Shown here in pieces: positions 7,173-16,226 of a DNA stretch of 64,000 nucleotides. Every line of letters begins with the position of its first letter. Positions within the stretch are counted from its first letter, which is position 1. The position numbers and the translations under genes are program-made. The notes beneath the pieces are model-generated. The model was given only the letters and a program-made list of their open reading frames with translations, did no database searches and had not been told where the DNA came from. Origin of the DNA: Streptomyces albicerus (GTDB lineage Bacteria > Actinomycetota > Actinomycetes > Streptomycetales > Streptomycetaceae); assembly GCF_008905045.1 (NCBI RefSeq), contig NZ_VWMY01000031.1:75000-138999 (forward strand), given 5' to 3'.

Positions 7173-8900
7173 ATGTCATCGCTCGGACACCAGCTCGCCA
7201 CGTCCGTCCTCGTGGTGGGAACCGGTGGGGCAGGCCTCCGAGCAGCCATCGAAGTCGCCGAGGCCGGTGTCGCGGTCATCGCAGTGATCAAACGCGCGGC
7301 CGACGATGCTCGCACTGTGGCGTCCGGTGGTATCAGCGGGGCGCCGGCCTTCACCGACCCCGCCGACACGTGGGAGCAGCATGCGGCTGACACGTTGCAG
7401 GAGAGCTACTTGCTGGCCGACCCACGCACCGCCCTGGTCGTGGCCCGCTATGCCGCGCAGGGATTCCACGACCTGGCGCGCTACGGTGTGCGTTTCGACC
7501 GCCAGGGCGGCGGCCGGATCGCCCAGCGCCACTTCGGCGCCCACACGTACCGGCGCACCGCGTTCGCCGGTGAGTACACCGGCCTGGATGTGCAACGAGC
7601 GCTCCGCGAACGCGCGCACCAGCTCGGCATTCCCGTCCTGTCGAGCGTGTACGTCACTCAGCTGCTGGTCAGCGACGGGACGGTGTTCGGTGCCTATGGA
7701 TTCGATCTCGTCGACGGCTCGCGCTACCTCGTGCATGCCGACGCCGTGATCCTCGCGACAGGAGGGCACACGCGCATCTGGCGACGTACGTCCTCGCGTC
7801 GCGACGAGAACACCGGCGACGCCTTGCGCCTTGCCGTCGAGGCCGGTGCCCGGTTGCGCGACCCCGAACTGGTGCAGTTCCACCCCTTCGGGCTGATCGA
7901 CCCGGAGAGCGCGGCCGGCACGCTGGTCAGCGAGGCCGCACGCGGCGAGGGCGGAACCCTGCTCAACAACCTCGGTGAGCGGTTCATGACGCGCTACGAC
8001 CCCGAGCGGATGGAGCTCTCCAGCCGGGACCGGGTCGCGCTGGCTTCCTACACCGAGATCAAGGAGGGCCGCGGAACCCAGGCCGGCGGTGTGTGGCTCG
8101 ACCTGTCCCACCTGTCGCACGAGACGGTCATGACGCGGCTGCCGACGGTGCACCAGGCCCTGTTGGAACTGCAGATGCTCGATGTCACCCGCGACCCGAT
8201 CGAGGTCGCACCGACTGCCCACCACTCCATGGGCGGTGTCTGGGTCCGGCCTGAGGACCACAGCACCGATGTCAACGGGCTCTTTGTGATCGGGGAGGCC
8301 GCCAGCGGTCTGCACGGCGCGAACCGGTTGGAGGAGAACTCGCTGATCGAACTGCTCGTCTATGGCCGAATCGCCGGCCGGGCCGCGGCGGAGTACTCGG
8401 CCAGGCTCACCGACCAGCAACGGTCGCCGGGAGCGGTTCGCGCCGCGGAGGCGGACGTGAACCGGCTTCTGACTGCTGACGGCGACCAGAACGTCCGCGC
8501 GCTGCAACGGTCAGTGCGCCACCTGATGACGGAGCACGCCGGTGTCGTGCGAGACGAGGCCGGGCTCACCGCCGGGCTCGCCGGACTCGACGAGATCGAG
8601 GCCCGCATGGCGGACGTGGGCGTGCACATCGACATCGGCGGCTTCCAGGACCTCGCGTACGCCTTCGACCTCAGGTCCACCGTTCTCGCCGCGCGAGCGA
8701 CACTCGAGTGCGCGTTGGAGCGGCGAGAGACACGAGGCTGTCACAACCGGTCCGATTACCCCGAGCTCGACCCGGAGCTGAAAGTCAACCTGGTGTGGTC
8801 GCCGGAGACCGGGGTGCGCCGCGAGCCCGTCCCCCCCATCCCCACCCACATCGCCGAGTTGATGCGCGACGTCTCGGCCGACGACAAGCTCTTCGAGTAG
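7173..8900 (+). CDS. FAD-dependent succinate dehydrogenase/fumarate reductase-type flavoprotein
   Basis: 575 residues from ATG 7173, which follows a perfect AGGAGG. The N-terminal dinucleotide-binding motif is VVGTGGAGLRAAIEVAEAG. The capping domain and active-site signatures are present: LVQFHPFGL, then TAHHSMGGVWV (catalytic HxxxGG block), and GLHGANRLEENSLIELLVYG. The site that in SdhA carries the FAD-linking His reads DARTVASGGIS, with Arg in place of His, so FAD is probably not covalently bound; this resembles soluble fumarate reductases and L-aspartate oxidase. No iron-sulphur or membrane-anchor subunits are adjacent. The true substrate is unknown. Confidence 0.85.
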   Translation: MSSLGHQLATSVLVVGTGGAGLRAAIEVAEAGVAVIAVIKRAADDARTVASGGISGAPAFTDPADTWEQHAADTLQESYLLADPRTALVVARYAAQGFHDLARYGVRFDRQGGGRIAQRHFGAHTYRRTAFAGEYTGLDVQRALRERAHQLGIPVLSSVYVTQLLVSDGTVFGAYGFDLVDGSRYLVHADAVILATGGHTRIWRRTSSRRDENTGDALRLAVEAGARLRDPELVQFHPFGLIDPESAAGTLVSEAARGEGGTLLNNLGERFMTRYDPERMELSSRDRVALASYTEIKEGRGTQAGGVWLDLSHLSHETVMTRLPTVHQALLELQMLDVTRDPIEVAPTAHHSMGGVWVRPEDHSTDVNGLFVIGEAASGLHGANRLEENSLIELLVYGRIAGRAAAEYSARLTDQQRSPGAVRAAEADVNRLLTADGDQNVRALQRSVRHLMTEHAGVVRDEAGLTAGLAGLDEIEARMADVGVHIDIGGFQDLAYAFDLRSTVLAARATLECALERRETRGCHNRSDYPELDPELKVNLVWSPETGVRREPVPPIPTHIAELMRDVSADDKLFE

Positions 8901-8923
8901 GAGCCAACCCTGCGGAAGGGCAT

Positions 8924-9013
8924 ATGCCCAAGTACCTCTTCGACCGCACCAACGGCGTGGTCGGCCTACTGAAACGGCTGATCGAGCCGGCACCAGGGTC
9001 ACCGAGCCGGTGA
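8924..9013 (+). other. 29-codon ORF resembling a truncated GYD-domain protein
   Basis: ATG 8924 follows GGAAGGG. The peptide MPKYLFDRTNGVVGLLKRLI resembles the start of GYD-domain proteins (MPKYLF..sYTaeGvkGLLKeGG) with a few residues lost, then ends after 29 codons. It sits directly behind the flavoprotein gene. It is probably an eroded gene start, though a genuine tiny peptide cannot be excluded. Confidence 0.3.
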
Positions 9014-9179
9014 CGGCGGTCGACGCATGCCTGGTCCACAGGCTCGCGCGCGATCGTCCCGGTCGCCGTACGGTGCTGCCCCTCGGGCTCCGATTCTGCG
9101 CGCCTCGGCGAAGGTCCGCCCGTTGTGCCTCATGTGACCGAACATGCGAGGTATGCCCGGTACGCCTACCCTGGCTCGC

Positions 9180-10208
9180 ATGGCAGACGCGGTGGAGCTG
9201 GAGGCGGCGGGCAGGACGGTACGGCTGTCCAGCCCGGACAAGGTCTTCTTCCCGGAGCGTGGCTTCACGAAGCTGGATCTCGCCCGGTACTACCTCGCCG
9301 TCGGCCCCGGCATTCTGCGCGCCCTGCGGAACCGGCCCACGACCCTGCAGCGCTATCCGGATGGCGTGACCGGTGAGTCGTTCTTCCAGAAGCGGGCGCC
9401 GAAGAACATGCCCGACTGGATCCCCACCGCGCACATCACCTTCCCGAGCGGCCGCAGCGCCGACGAGATGTGCCCCACCGAGGTCGCCGCCGTCCTGTGG
9501 GCCGCCCAGTTCGGCACGCTCACCTTCCACCCCTGGCCGGTACGCCGCGACGACGTCGACCGGCCCGACGAACTCCGCATCGACCTCGACCCGCAGCCCG
9601 GCACGGACTACGCCGCCGCCGTACGCGCCGCCCACGAACTGCGCGAGGTCCTCCACGAGTACGGCGACCTGAAGGGCTGGCCGAAGACATCCGGCGGCCG
9701 GGGCATGCACGTCTTCGTGCCGATCCAGCCCCGGTGGACCTTCACCCAGGTGCGCAGGGCGGCCATCGCGGCCGCGCGCGAACTGGAGCGCCGGATGCCG
9801 GACCAGGTGACCACGGCCTGGTGGAAGGAGGAGCGGGGCCAGAAGATCTTCGTCGACTACAACCAGACCGCGAGGGACCGCACGATCGCCTCCGCCTATT
9901 CCGTACGCCCCCGCCCGCACGCCCCGGTGTCGGCGCCCCTCACCTGGGACGAGGTCGGTGACGCCGTGCCCCGTGACTTCGACCTGGCCACCATGCCCGC
10001 GCGGTTCGCCGAACTCGGCGACGTACACGCGGACATGGACGACCACGCCTTCTCCCTCGAAGCCCTGCTCGAACTCGCCAGCCGTGACGAGCACGACCAC
10101 GGACTCGGCGACCTGCCGTACCCGCCCGAGTACCCGAAGATGCCGGGTGAGCCGAAGCGGGTACAGCCGAGCAGGGCCAAGAAGGAGAACGGACCTGGAC
10201 CTTCCTGA
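9180..10208 (+). CDS. Stand-alone LigD-type polymerase domain (archaeo-eukaryotic primase fold)
   Basis: 342 residues from ATG 9180. Metal-binding aspartates appear in RIDLDP, the nucleotide-binding block is KTSGGRGMHVFVP, and a third Asp lies in KIFVDYNQTARDRTIASAYS. These are the signatures of the NHEJ polymerase domain of LigD (LigD_Pol), which fills gaps and adds ribonucleotides at DNA ends. Streptomyces commonly encodes this domain apart from the ligase and nuclease domains, as here. No ku or ligase gene lies in the window. The start at 9144 is rejected because the extra 12 residues fall outside the family. Confidence 0.9.
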   Translation: MADAVELEAAGRTVRLSSPDKVFFPERGFTKLDLARYYLAVGPGILRALRNRPTTLQRYPDGVTGESFFQKRAPKNMPDWIPTAHITFPSGRSADEMCPTEVAAVLWAAQFGTLTFHPWPVRRDDVDRPDELRIDLDPQPGTDYAAAVRAAHELREVLHEYGDLKGWPKTSGGRGMHVFVPIQPRWTFTQVRRAAIAAARELERRMPDQVTTAWWKEERGQKIFVDYNQTARDRTIASAYSVRPRPHAPVSAPLTWDEVGDAVPRDFDLATMPARFAELGDVHADMDDHAFSLEALLELASRDEHDHGLGDLPYPPEYPKMPGEPKRVQPSRAKKENGPGPS

Positions 10209-10269
10209 TGGTTACAACTCTCTGACGGTTACGCCTCCCAACTCCCTTACGGTTAGGCCTCCTTGAGGT

Positions 10270-12492
10270 CTACAGCTCCTTGATCCGGATGTCCCGGTAC
10301 GAGATCACGTCCGTCGTGCCGTGCACCTGCAGCCCGACATAGCCGGAGGCGAACCGTCGCCCGTCCGTGCCCGGGTCGTCCGAGCGCGGCGGGGTGAAGT
10401 CCTGGCCGCCGATGTTGTCGAACTCGTTGATCAGCACGCCGTTGCGGTACACCGAGTAGTGCTGGTCGACCACCCGGATCTCGTAGTCGTTCCAGGTGCC
10501 CTTCTGGGTGACGCCGGCACCGGCCAGGCCCACCCGGTCGAAGCCGTAGACCGAGCCGGACTTGTACATGTCGCCGTCCGGGCGGTCGTTGATCTGCAGT
10601 TCGTGCCCGTACTTGATGGCGACCCACTCCGGACGTGACTCCTCCGGATGGTCGTGGACCCATGGGAAGCGGGCGAACACACCGGCGTTGGCGTTGCCGG
10701 TGCCCGGTGCGTCGTCACGCCACTGGAGCTTCAGCGAGAAGTCGCCGTACTTGCGCTCCGGGAACCACAGCATGCCCATGCCCGCCACCGTGGTGCTGCT
10801 GGTCATCGAACCGTCCGCGTTCACAGCGAACCTGCCGCCACCGACCTGCTGCCACTTCGCGAACGACTCCTCGGAGCCGTCGAAGATCGTCCGGTAGCCC
10901 TCGGTCTGGCCGGGCTTGCCGATCCCCGACTGCTTGGCCGCCTTGTTGATCAGGTTGTACTCGCGCTGGACGATGACGCCTTCCTTGAGAAGGGCGTCAA
11001 GGACGGTCCGTACGTGCTTGAGGAACAGCGCGTGCGACGTCCACTCCTTCTCGTCCTCGATCAACTCGTTGATGCGGCACCGGTTGTTGGTGACCCGGTT
11101 CGGCACACCCGTGTCGACCGTGCCGACGATGACCGTCAACCGCTCGTCGTACTCGGCGCAGTTGGGCGCCGGGACTCCGCCGCCCGAGGCGACCGTGAAG
11201 CTCACGGTCCGGGCGTCGGACGTGTTACCCGCCTTGTCGCTCGCCCGGTACGCCACCGTGTGCGCGCCCACCCGGTCCACCACCACGGGAGCGGTGTACG
11301 TGAGGTACGGGCCGCCGTCCAGCGAGTACTCGATCGCGGCGACACCGGAGCCGTGTTCGTCGGTGGCGGTCACCGTCACCTTGGCGCTGTTGACGTACGC
11401 CCCGGAGGAGTTCTTCGTGCCCTCCACGCTCACTCCGGTCACGGGCGGAGTCTTGTCCTCGGCGGGCGGCGCGACCACGGTGAACGAGACGGACTTCTCG
11501 GCGGCCGCGTTGCCCGCCTTGTCCGTCGCGCGGAACCGCACCTTGTGCGCGCCCACTTCGTGGACCATCACCGGAGCGGTGTACGGCTGCCAGGCGCCGG
11601 AGTCACCGAGCGCGTACTCGATGGTGTTGACGCCGGAACCGGTGTCGGAGGCCGTCACGGTGACGGTCGCCATGGAGATGTACTCCCCTTGCGGGTTCTG
11701 CTCGCCGGTCACGGAGGCCGACGTCTCCGGAGGAGTCGTGTCGTCCGTCGGCGGAGCCACCACCGTGAACTCCTCCGCCTTCTCGGCGGCCATGTTCCCA
11801 GCCTTGTCGACCGCCCGGTAGCGGATCTTGTGGTCGCCGACCTGATCGACCACCACAGGGGTGGTGTACGGCTGCCAGGCACCCGCGTCACCGATCGCGT
11901 ACTCGATCCGGTCCACGCCCGAGCCCGCGTCCGTCGCGCTCAGCGCTACGGTCGCCGAACCGACGTAGGCACCGGCACCGTTCTGCGTACCGGTCACGGT
12001 CGCCGCCGTCTCGGGCGCCGTCGTGTCCTCGCCGCTGCCCTCGGTGACCACGAGGATGCCCTGCATCTGGCCGTGGCCGGGGATGGTGCAGTAGTAGCGG
12101 TACCGGCCGGGCGTGAGCGTCACTTCGGCGGTGTGCTTGCCGCCCTGGTCGTCGTTCGGATTGGCCAGGATGTTGAGCGGGACGTCGTTGTTGTACTCGG
12201 GGTCGGAGACGTCGAAGGTCAACGTGTGCGGCATACCGGTGGTGTTGCCGGTCGCCGTGCTGTTCTCGAAGACGATCGTCGTCGTGCCCGCGACCGCCGT
12301 GGCGGGCGCGGACGTGTACTTGGAGATGTCGTCGCCGGCCGTCCACGTCAGCGTCTGCGCGGCGGCCGCCGCGTCGGCCGGGGCGCCGTCGGTCTGCCCG
12401 GACGCCGAGGTGGACGTCAGCCCGAGCACCATCAGCAGCGACGCGAGCAACGCCGTCCACAGCCGGACAGTTCTTCGCCTTCGTACGCGCAT
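10270..12492 (-). CDS. Secreted cupredoxin / OmpL47 repeat / DUF1080 (3-keto-disaccharide hydrolase-type) protein
   Basis: 740 residues. A Sec signal (RRRRTVRLWTALLASLLMVL) is followed by a cupredoxin domain at about 40-145, with type-1 copper ligands in MPHTLTF and YYCTIPGHGQMQG. Three OmpL47/Ig-like repeats of about 95 residues come next (each 'TTPPET..VTG..N..GeY...atVT..A.D.GSGV..IEYalgd..W..Y..Pv'). The C-terminal ~220 residues (FDGSEESFAKWQQVGGGRFA, then DFSLKLQWR) form a DUF1080/LamG-like sugar-binding or hydrolase domain. Its start ATG shares one base with the stop of the upstream gene (TGATG), indicating translational coupling. It probably acts outside the cell with that partner on carbohydrates. 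Confidence 0.85.
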   Translation of the reverse strand: MRVRRRRTVRLWTALLASLLMVLGLTSTSASGQTDGAPADAAAAAQTLTWTAGDDISKYTSAPATAVAGTTTIVFENSTATGNTTGMPHTLTFDVSDPEYNNDVPLNILANPNDDQGGKHTAEVTLTPGRYRYYCTIPGHGQMQGILVVTEGSGEDTTAPETAATVTGTQNGAGAYVGSATVALSATDAGSGVDRIEYAIGDAGAWQPYTTPVVVDQVGDHKIRYRAVDKAGNMAAEKAEEFTVVAPPTDDTTPPETSASVTGEQNPQGEYISMATVTVTASDTGSGVNTIEYALGDSGAWQPYTAPVMVHEVGAHKVRFRATDKAGNAAAEKSVSFTVVAPPAEDKTPPVTGVSVEGTKNSSGAYVNSAKVTVTATDEHGSGVAAIEYSLDGGPYLTYTAPVVVDRVGAHTVAYRASDKAGNTSDARTVSFTVASGGGVPAPNCAEYDERLTVIVGTVDTGVPNRVTNNRCRINELIEDEKEWTSHALFLKHVRTVLDALLKEGVIVQREYNLINKAAKQSGIGKPGQTEGYRTIFDGSEESFAKWQQVGGGRFAVNADGSMTSSTTVAGMGMLWFPERKYGDFSLKLQWRDDAPGTGNANAGVFARFPWVHDHPEESRPEWVAIKYGHELQINDRPDGDMYKSGSVYGFDRVGLAGAGVTQKGTWNDYEIRVVDQHYSVYRNGVLINEFDNIGGQDFTPPRSDDPGTDGRRFASGYVGLQVHGTTDVISYRDIRIKEL

Positions 12493-15011
12493 CACTCCGC
12501 CTTCCTGGCCAGCTGGTCGGCGGCAGGCGTGGGGCCACCGCCCTTGTACGTCACCTGCCACAGCGCGGACTTGGCGTCCGAGGTGAAGAAGCCACGCCCG
12601 TAGTCGAGGACGTACAGCGTGCCGTCGGGCCCGAACTTCCAGTCCATGAGGTTCTTGATGCCGTCGTTGCCGACGGGGATGATCTTCTTCAGGGACTCGG
12701 CGTGCACCGGAATGCCGCCCTGCCCGGCCGTCTTGGGGTCGAGGAGCACGGCGTGCCGCGGCTGGTCGGCGTCGTAGAAGTCGCCGACGAACCACTTGCC
12801 GTCCCAGTAGGAGGGCCACTTCGCGTCACTCGCGGACGTGCTGTCGTACCGGTAGACCGGCCCGTTCATGGCCGCCTGCCCGCCGCCCTTCAGCCACGGC
12901 AGCAGGAACTTCTGCTCCTCCGCCTTGTACGACGGAATGCCGTTCGCGTCGCGCGGGAAGTCCGGGCCGCCGCCCTGGGGCGAGTACCAGATGGTGTTCG
13001 AGGTGACCGGCGGGAGGTTGACGAGACCGTCGTTGTTGGGCGACTCGTTCTTCGGGGCATCGCAGTTGTACCAGCCGAGCGGCTGCGTCGGATCGGGCAG
13101 GTTGCGGTCCCGGTAGGGCTGCTTGTTGCCCATGCAGTACGGCCAGCCGTGGTTGCCCGGCTTGGTGATCGCGGCGAACGTGTCGTACTTCGCCGGCCCC
13201 CAGGTCGTCGACGGCGCCGAGGCGTCCGGGCCGACCCAGCCCGCGTACAGGGTGTCGGTCTTCTTGTCGACGGAGATGCGCGCCGGGTTCCTGACGCCCA
13301 TCACATAGATCTCGCCGCGCGTCTTGCCGCCGCCCTCGGCGGTCTCCTTGCCGGTGAAGAGGTTCCCCTCGGGCAGGGTGTACGTGCCGTCCTGTTCCGG
13401 ATGGATGCGCAGGATCTTGCCGTTGAGGTTGTTGGTGTTGCCCGCGGTGCGGCGTGCGTCCGCGAAGGAGACGCCCTTGTAGTTCGGCTGCGGGTTGTTG
13501 CCCGAGTAACCGCCGCTGAAGCCACTGGAGTTGTTGTCGCCGGTGGCGATGTAGAGGTTGCCCTTGGAGTCCCAGGCCATGCCGCCGCCGGAGTGGCAGC
13601 AGCTGTGGATCTGGACCGGCCACTTCAGCAGGACCTTCTCGCTGTTCAGGTCCAGTTTGTTCGTGGCGGAGTCGAGCGTGAAGCGGGAGACGTAGCGCTC
13701 GGCCATCCGTGTGTCGCGGTTGATCCGGGAGTGGGGTGTGTAGTGCAGGTACACCCAGCCGTTCTGCTCGAACCGCGGGTCCAACTCGATGCCCAGCAGG
13801 CCCTCTTCGACCTTGATCAGCTCGTCGCCGCCGCCTTTGTTGCCGAAGACGGTGAGGGCGCCGGCCAGGGTGACCTTCTTGGTCTTCGGGTCGTAGACGT
13901 GGATCTCGCCCTTGCCCTTGCCGATGTCCGGGTTGTTCCAGTCGGTGACGACGGGCTGCGAGGAGTCGGCGCCGCCGCGGCCGATGTAGAACACCCGGCC
14001 GTCGGGTGCGGTGACCAGTCCGTGCGGTTCGCCGATCTGGTCGTTCTGGCCCGGCTGGTTGGGCTGGGTCAGGCGCTCCGCCTTGTAGTTGGCGTTGATG
14101 GCGGCCTTGCAGTCGGCCTGGACGATGCGGCTCGTCCACAGCAGTGCCCCGCGCAGATGCGTACGGAAGTCCGTCTCGTCGTACGCCGCGACCGTGCCGC
14201 CCATACCCGTGTAGAAGGACCGTCCGCCGTCGTAGTCGCGGCACCAGGACACCGGGTGGTCGGCGCCGTTCTTGCTGTCGCCCGGCTGGTACGTCGACTC
14301 GCGGACGCGTGCCACGGTGTGCACGTCACCGGACGGGTTCTTGACCCAGTTCAGCCACTGGTCGGGGCGTTTCCACTGGAGCGGGAGGTCCTTGGTGGCC
14401 GGGTGCTGCCGATCGCCGACCTCAACGGTCGCCCGCTGTACGGCGGTTGGGCTCGAAGCGGCCGGGCGCGCGCCGACGAGTCCGGTGAACCAGTCCGAGT
14501 ACGGCTCGGCGCGGGCCGCGTCATGGATGCCGACGAAACCGCCGCCCGCCTCCATGTACGCCTCCAGACCGGCCTCCTGCTCCGGTTCGAGGACGTCGCC
14601 GCCGCCGGTCAGGAAGACGACGGCGTTGAAGCGGCCGAGCTTCGTCTCGTTGGTGAAGACCGAGGCGTCGTCCGTGGCCTCGACCTTGAAGCGTTGCGCG
14701 GCCGGGCCGGACAGGCCGATCTTCTCGATCGCCTCGATACCGGCGTTGACGACGGGCGACTCCTCGCCGCCCGCCGCGGACCCGTGGAAGACCAGCACCC
14801 GTACGTTGGCGCCGCCCGGCGGCGACTTGATCGACATCGTTGTCAGCGCTGGATCGGGCGCCGGGCGCGCACTCGCGGACGGACCCGAGAGCACCCCCGC
14901 GGTGACGACGCCGGCGGCCAGTGCGGCCGCCCAGCCGCTGCGTCTCGTTCTGCGTCTTGCTCTGCTCAACCCTCGTACGGCTAAGGGCTCTTGATGCGGT
15001 GTGAGCCGCAT
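12492..15011 (-). CDS. Secreted ThuA-domain / glucose-sorbosone dehydrogenase fusion protein
   Basis: 839 residues from ATG 15011. A twin-Arg-rich N-terminus leads into a hydrophobic segment (SGWAAALAAGVVTAGVLSG). A ThuA/trehalose-utilisation domain spans about 65-285 (NVRVLVFHGS, FLTGGGDVLEPEQEAGLEAY, and a WCRDYDGGRSFYTGMGG block). A six-bladed PQQ-type sugar dehydrogenase domain spans about 310-800 (EPHGLVTAPDGRVFYIGRGG, EEGLLGIELDP, YIATGDNNSSG, GVRNPARISVD). ThuA/dehydrogenase fusions are known in actinobacteria and Bacteroidetes as secreted sugar-oxidising proteins; cofactor and substrate are inferred. It is first in a two-gene operon and divergent from the laccase. GTG 15023 lies too close to the ribosome-binding site to be preferred. 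Confidence 0.87.
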   Translation of the reverse strand: MRLTPHQEPLAVRGLSRARRRTRRSGWAAALAAGVVTAGVLSGPSASARPAPDPALTTMSIKSPPGGANVRVLVFHGSAAGGEESPVVNAGIEAIEKIGLSGPAAQRFKVEATDDASVFTNETKLGRFNAVVFLTGGGDVLEPEQEAGLEAYMEAGGGFVGIHDAARAEPYSDWFTGLVGARPAASSPTAVQRATVEVGDRQHPATKDLPLQWKRPDQWLNWVKNPSGDVHTVARVRESTYQPGDSKNGADHPVSWCRDYDGGRSFYTGMGGTVAAYDETDFRTHLRGALLWTSRIVQADCKAAINANYKAERLTQPNQPGQNDQIGEPHGLVTAPDGRVFYIGRGGADSSQPVVTDWNNPDIGKGKGEIHVYDPKTKKVTLAGALTVFGNKGGGDELIKVEEGLLGIELDPRFEQNGWVYLHYTPHSRINRDTRMAERYVSRFTLDSATNKLDLNSEKVLLKWPVQIHSCCHSGGGMAWDSKGNLYIATGDNNSSGFSGGYSGNNPQPNYKGVSFADARRTAGNTNNLNGKILRIHPEQDGTYTLPEGNLFTGKETAEGGGKTRGEIYVMGVRNPARISVDKKTDTLYAGWVGPDASAPSTTWGPAKYDTFAAITKPGNHGWPYCMGNKQPYRDRNLPDPTQPLGWYNCDAPKNESPNNDGLVNLPPVTSNTIWYSPQGGGPDFPRDANGIPSYKAEEQKFLLPWLKGGGQAAMNGPVYRYDSTSASDAKWPSYWDGKWFVGDFYDADQPRHAVLLDPKTAGQGGIPVHAESLKKIIPVGNDGIKNLMDWKFGPDGTLYVLDYGRGFFTSDAKSALWQVTYKGGGPTPAADQLARKAE

Positions 15012-15229
15012 GTGTCCACCCACCCCTCTTCGGTCACAGCAACAGCGCCATGGAAGCTAGACCTTTTCGCGTAACTCGCCAATAGCTATGACCGGGATGG
15101 CACGAACTTTGTCCTGGGTGTGGATAAACGGGAGGAGTGCCACTACCGTCTCCCGAGTTCGTCTCTGTCACTCGGTTCCTTCGGTTCCGTCAATTCCGTT
15201 GATTCCGCACCACGTTGGGGGAGTTCGGC
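15012..15229. promoter_or_regulatory. Divergent promoter region between sugar-dehydrogenase operon and laccase
   Basis: About 220 bp without a gene, serving both divergent transcripts. It includes a run of near-repeated CGGTTCC/ATTCCG words at about 15173-15205, ending at the GGGGGAG ribosome-binding site of the laccase. No specific operator could be assigned. Confidence 0.45.
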
Positions 15230-16216
15230 ATGGGCACCACGGACGACATGGACAGACGCGGCCTCAGCCGGCGGATGATGCTGGGCGGGGCTGCCGTGGC
15301 CACGGTCGCGACATCGTTGTCGCTCGTAGCCGCGCAGGACGCGGCACCCGCCGAGGGCCCCGCACGGACCGCCCCCGCGGGCGGCGAGGTGAAGCGCATC
15401 AAGCTGTACGCCGAGAAGCTCGCCGACGGGCAGATGGGCTATGGACTGGAGAAGGGCAAGGCCTCGATCCCCGGCCCGCTCATCGAACTCAACGAGGGCG
15501 ACACGCTGCACATCGAGTTCGAGAACACGATGGACGTGGCGGTGAGTCTGCACGTCCACGGTCTGGACTACGAGATCTCCAGCGACGGCACGAAGCTGAG
15601 CAAGTCCGACGTCGAGCCGGGCGGCACCCGCACGTACACCTGGCGCACCCACGCCCCGGGCCGCCGCAAGGACGGCACATGGCGGGCGGGCAGCGCGGGC
15701 TACTGGAACTACCACGACCACGTCGTCGGCACCGAACACGGCACGGGCGGCCTTCGCAAGGGCCTCTACGGTCCGGTGATCGTCCGTCGCAAGGGCGACA
15801 TCCTCCCCGACAAGACGTACACGATCGTCTTCAACGACATGATGATCAACAACAAGCCAGGTCACCAGAGCCCCAACTTCGAGGCCACGGTGGGTGATCG
15901 CGTCGAGTTCGTGATGATCACGCACGGCGAGTTCTACCACACGTTCCACATGCACGGTCACCGCTGGGCGGACAACCGCACGGGGTTGCTGACCGGACCC
16001 GACGACCCGAGCCAGGTCATCGACAACAAGATCGTGGGGCCTGCGGACTCGTTCGGCTTCCAGGTGATCGCGGGGGAGGGCGTCGGGGCGGGCGCGTGGA
16101 TGTACCACTGCCATGTCCAGAGTCATTCCGACATGGGGATGGCGGGGCTGTTCCTGGTGAAGAAGACGGACGGGACGATTCCGGGGTACGAGCCGCACGA
16201 GCATCAGGGCCACTGA
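15230..16216 (+). CDS. Two-domain small laccase (multicopper oxidase, SLAC type)
   Basis: 328 residues from ATG 15230 with GGGGGAG 6 nt upstream. A Tat-type signal (DRRGLSRRMMLGGAAVATVA) precedes two cupredoxin domains. Copper ligands are visible as HVHGLDYE, YHDHVVGTEHG, YHTFHMHGHRW and WMYHCHVQSHSDMGM; the last carries the type-1 Cys, His and Met. The sequence closely follows the Streptomyces coelicolor small laccase, which works as a trimer and oxidises phenolics outside the cell and has been linked to lignocellulose and morphogenesis. Divergence from the sugar-dehydrogenase operon suggests a shared extracellular redox role. The C-terminus is shorter than SLAC and lacks its longer His-rich tail. 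Confidence 0.95.
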   Translation: MGTTDDMDRRGLSRRMMLGGAAVATVATSLSLVAAQDAAPAEGPARTAPAGGEVKRIKLYAEKLADGQMGYGLEKGKASIPGPLIELNEGDTLHIEFENTMDVAVSLHVHGLDYEISSDGTKLSKSDVEPGGTRTYTWRTHAPGRRKDGTWRAGSAGYWNYHDHVVGTEHGTGGLRKGLYGPVIVRRKGDILPDKTYTIVFNDMMINNKPGHQSPNFEATVGDRVEFVMITHGEFYHTFHMHGHRWADNRTGLLTGPDDPSQVIDNKIVGPADSFGFQVIAGEGVGAGAWMYHCHVQSHSDMGMAGLFLVKKTDGTIPGYEPHEHQGH

Positions 16217-16226
16217 AACACTTGGC

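Noticed and set aside
9353..9604. Minus-strand ORF within the LigD polymerase gene
   Set aside because: Shadow of the catalytic region RIDLDP on the other strand.
12702..14984. 760-codon plus-strand frame opposite the sugar dehydrogenase
   Set aside because: No recognisable domains; the minus strand has a signal peptide, ThuA and dehydrogenase motifs.
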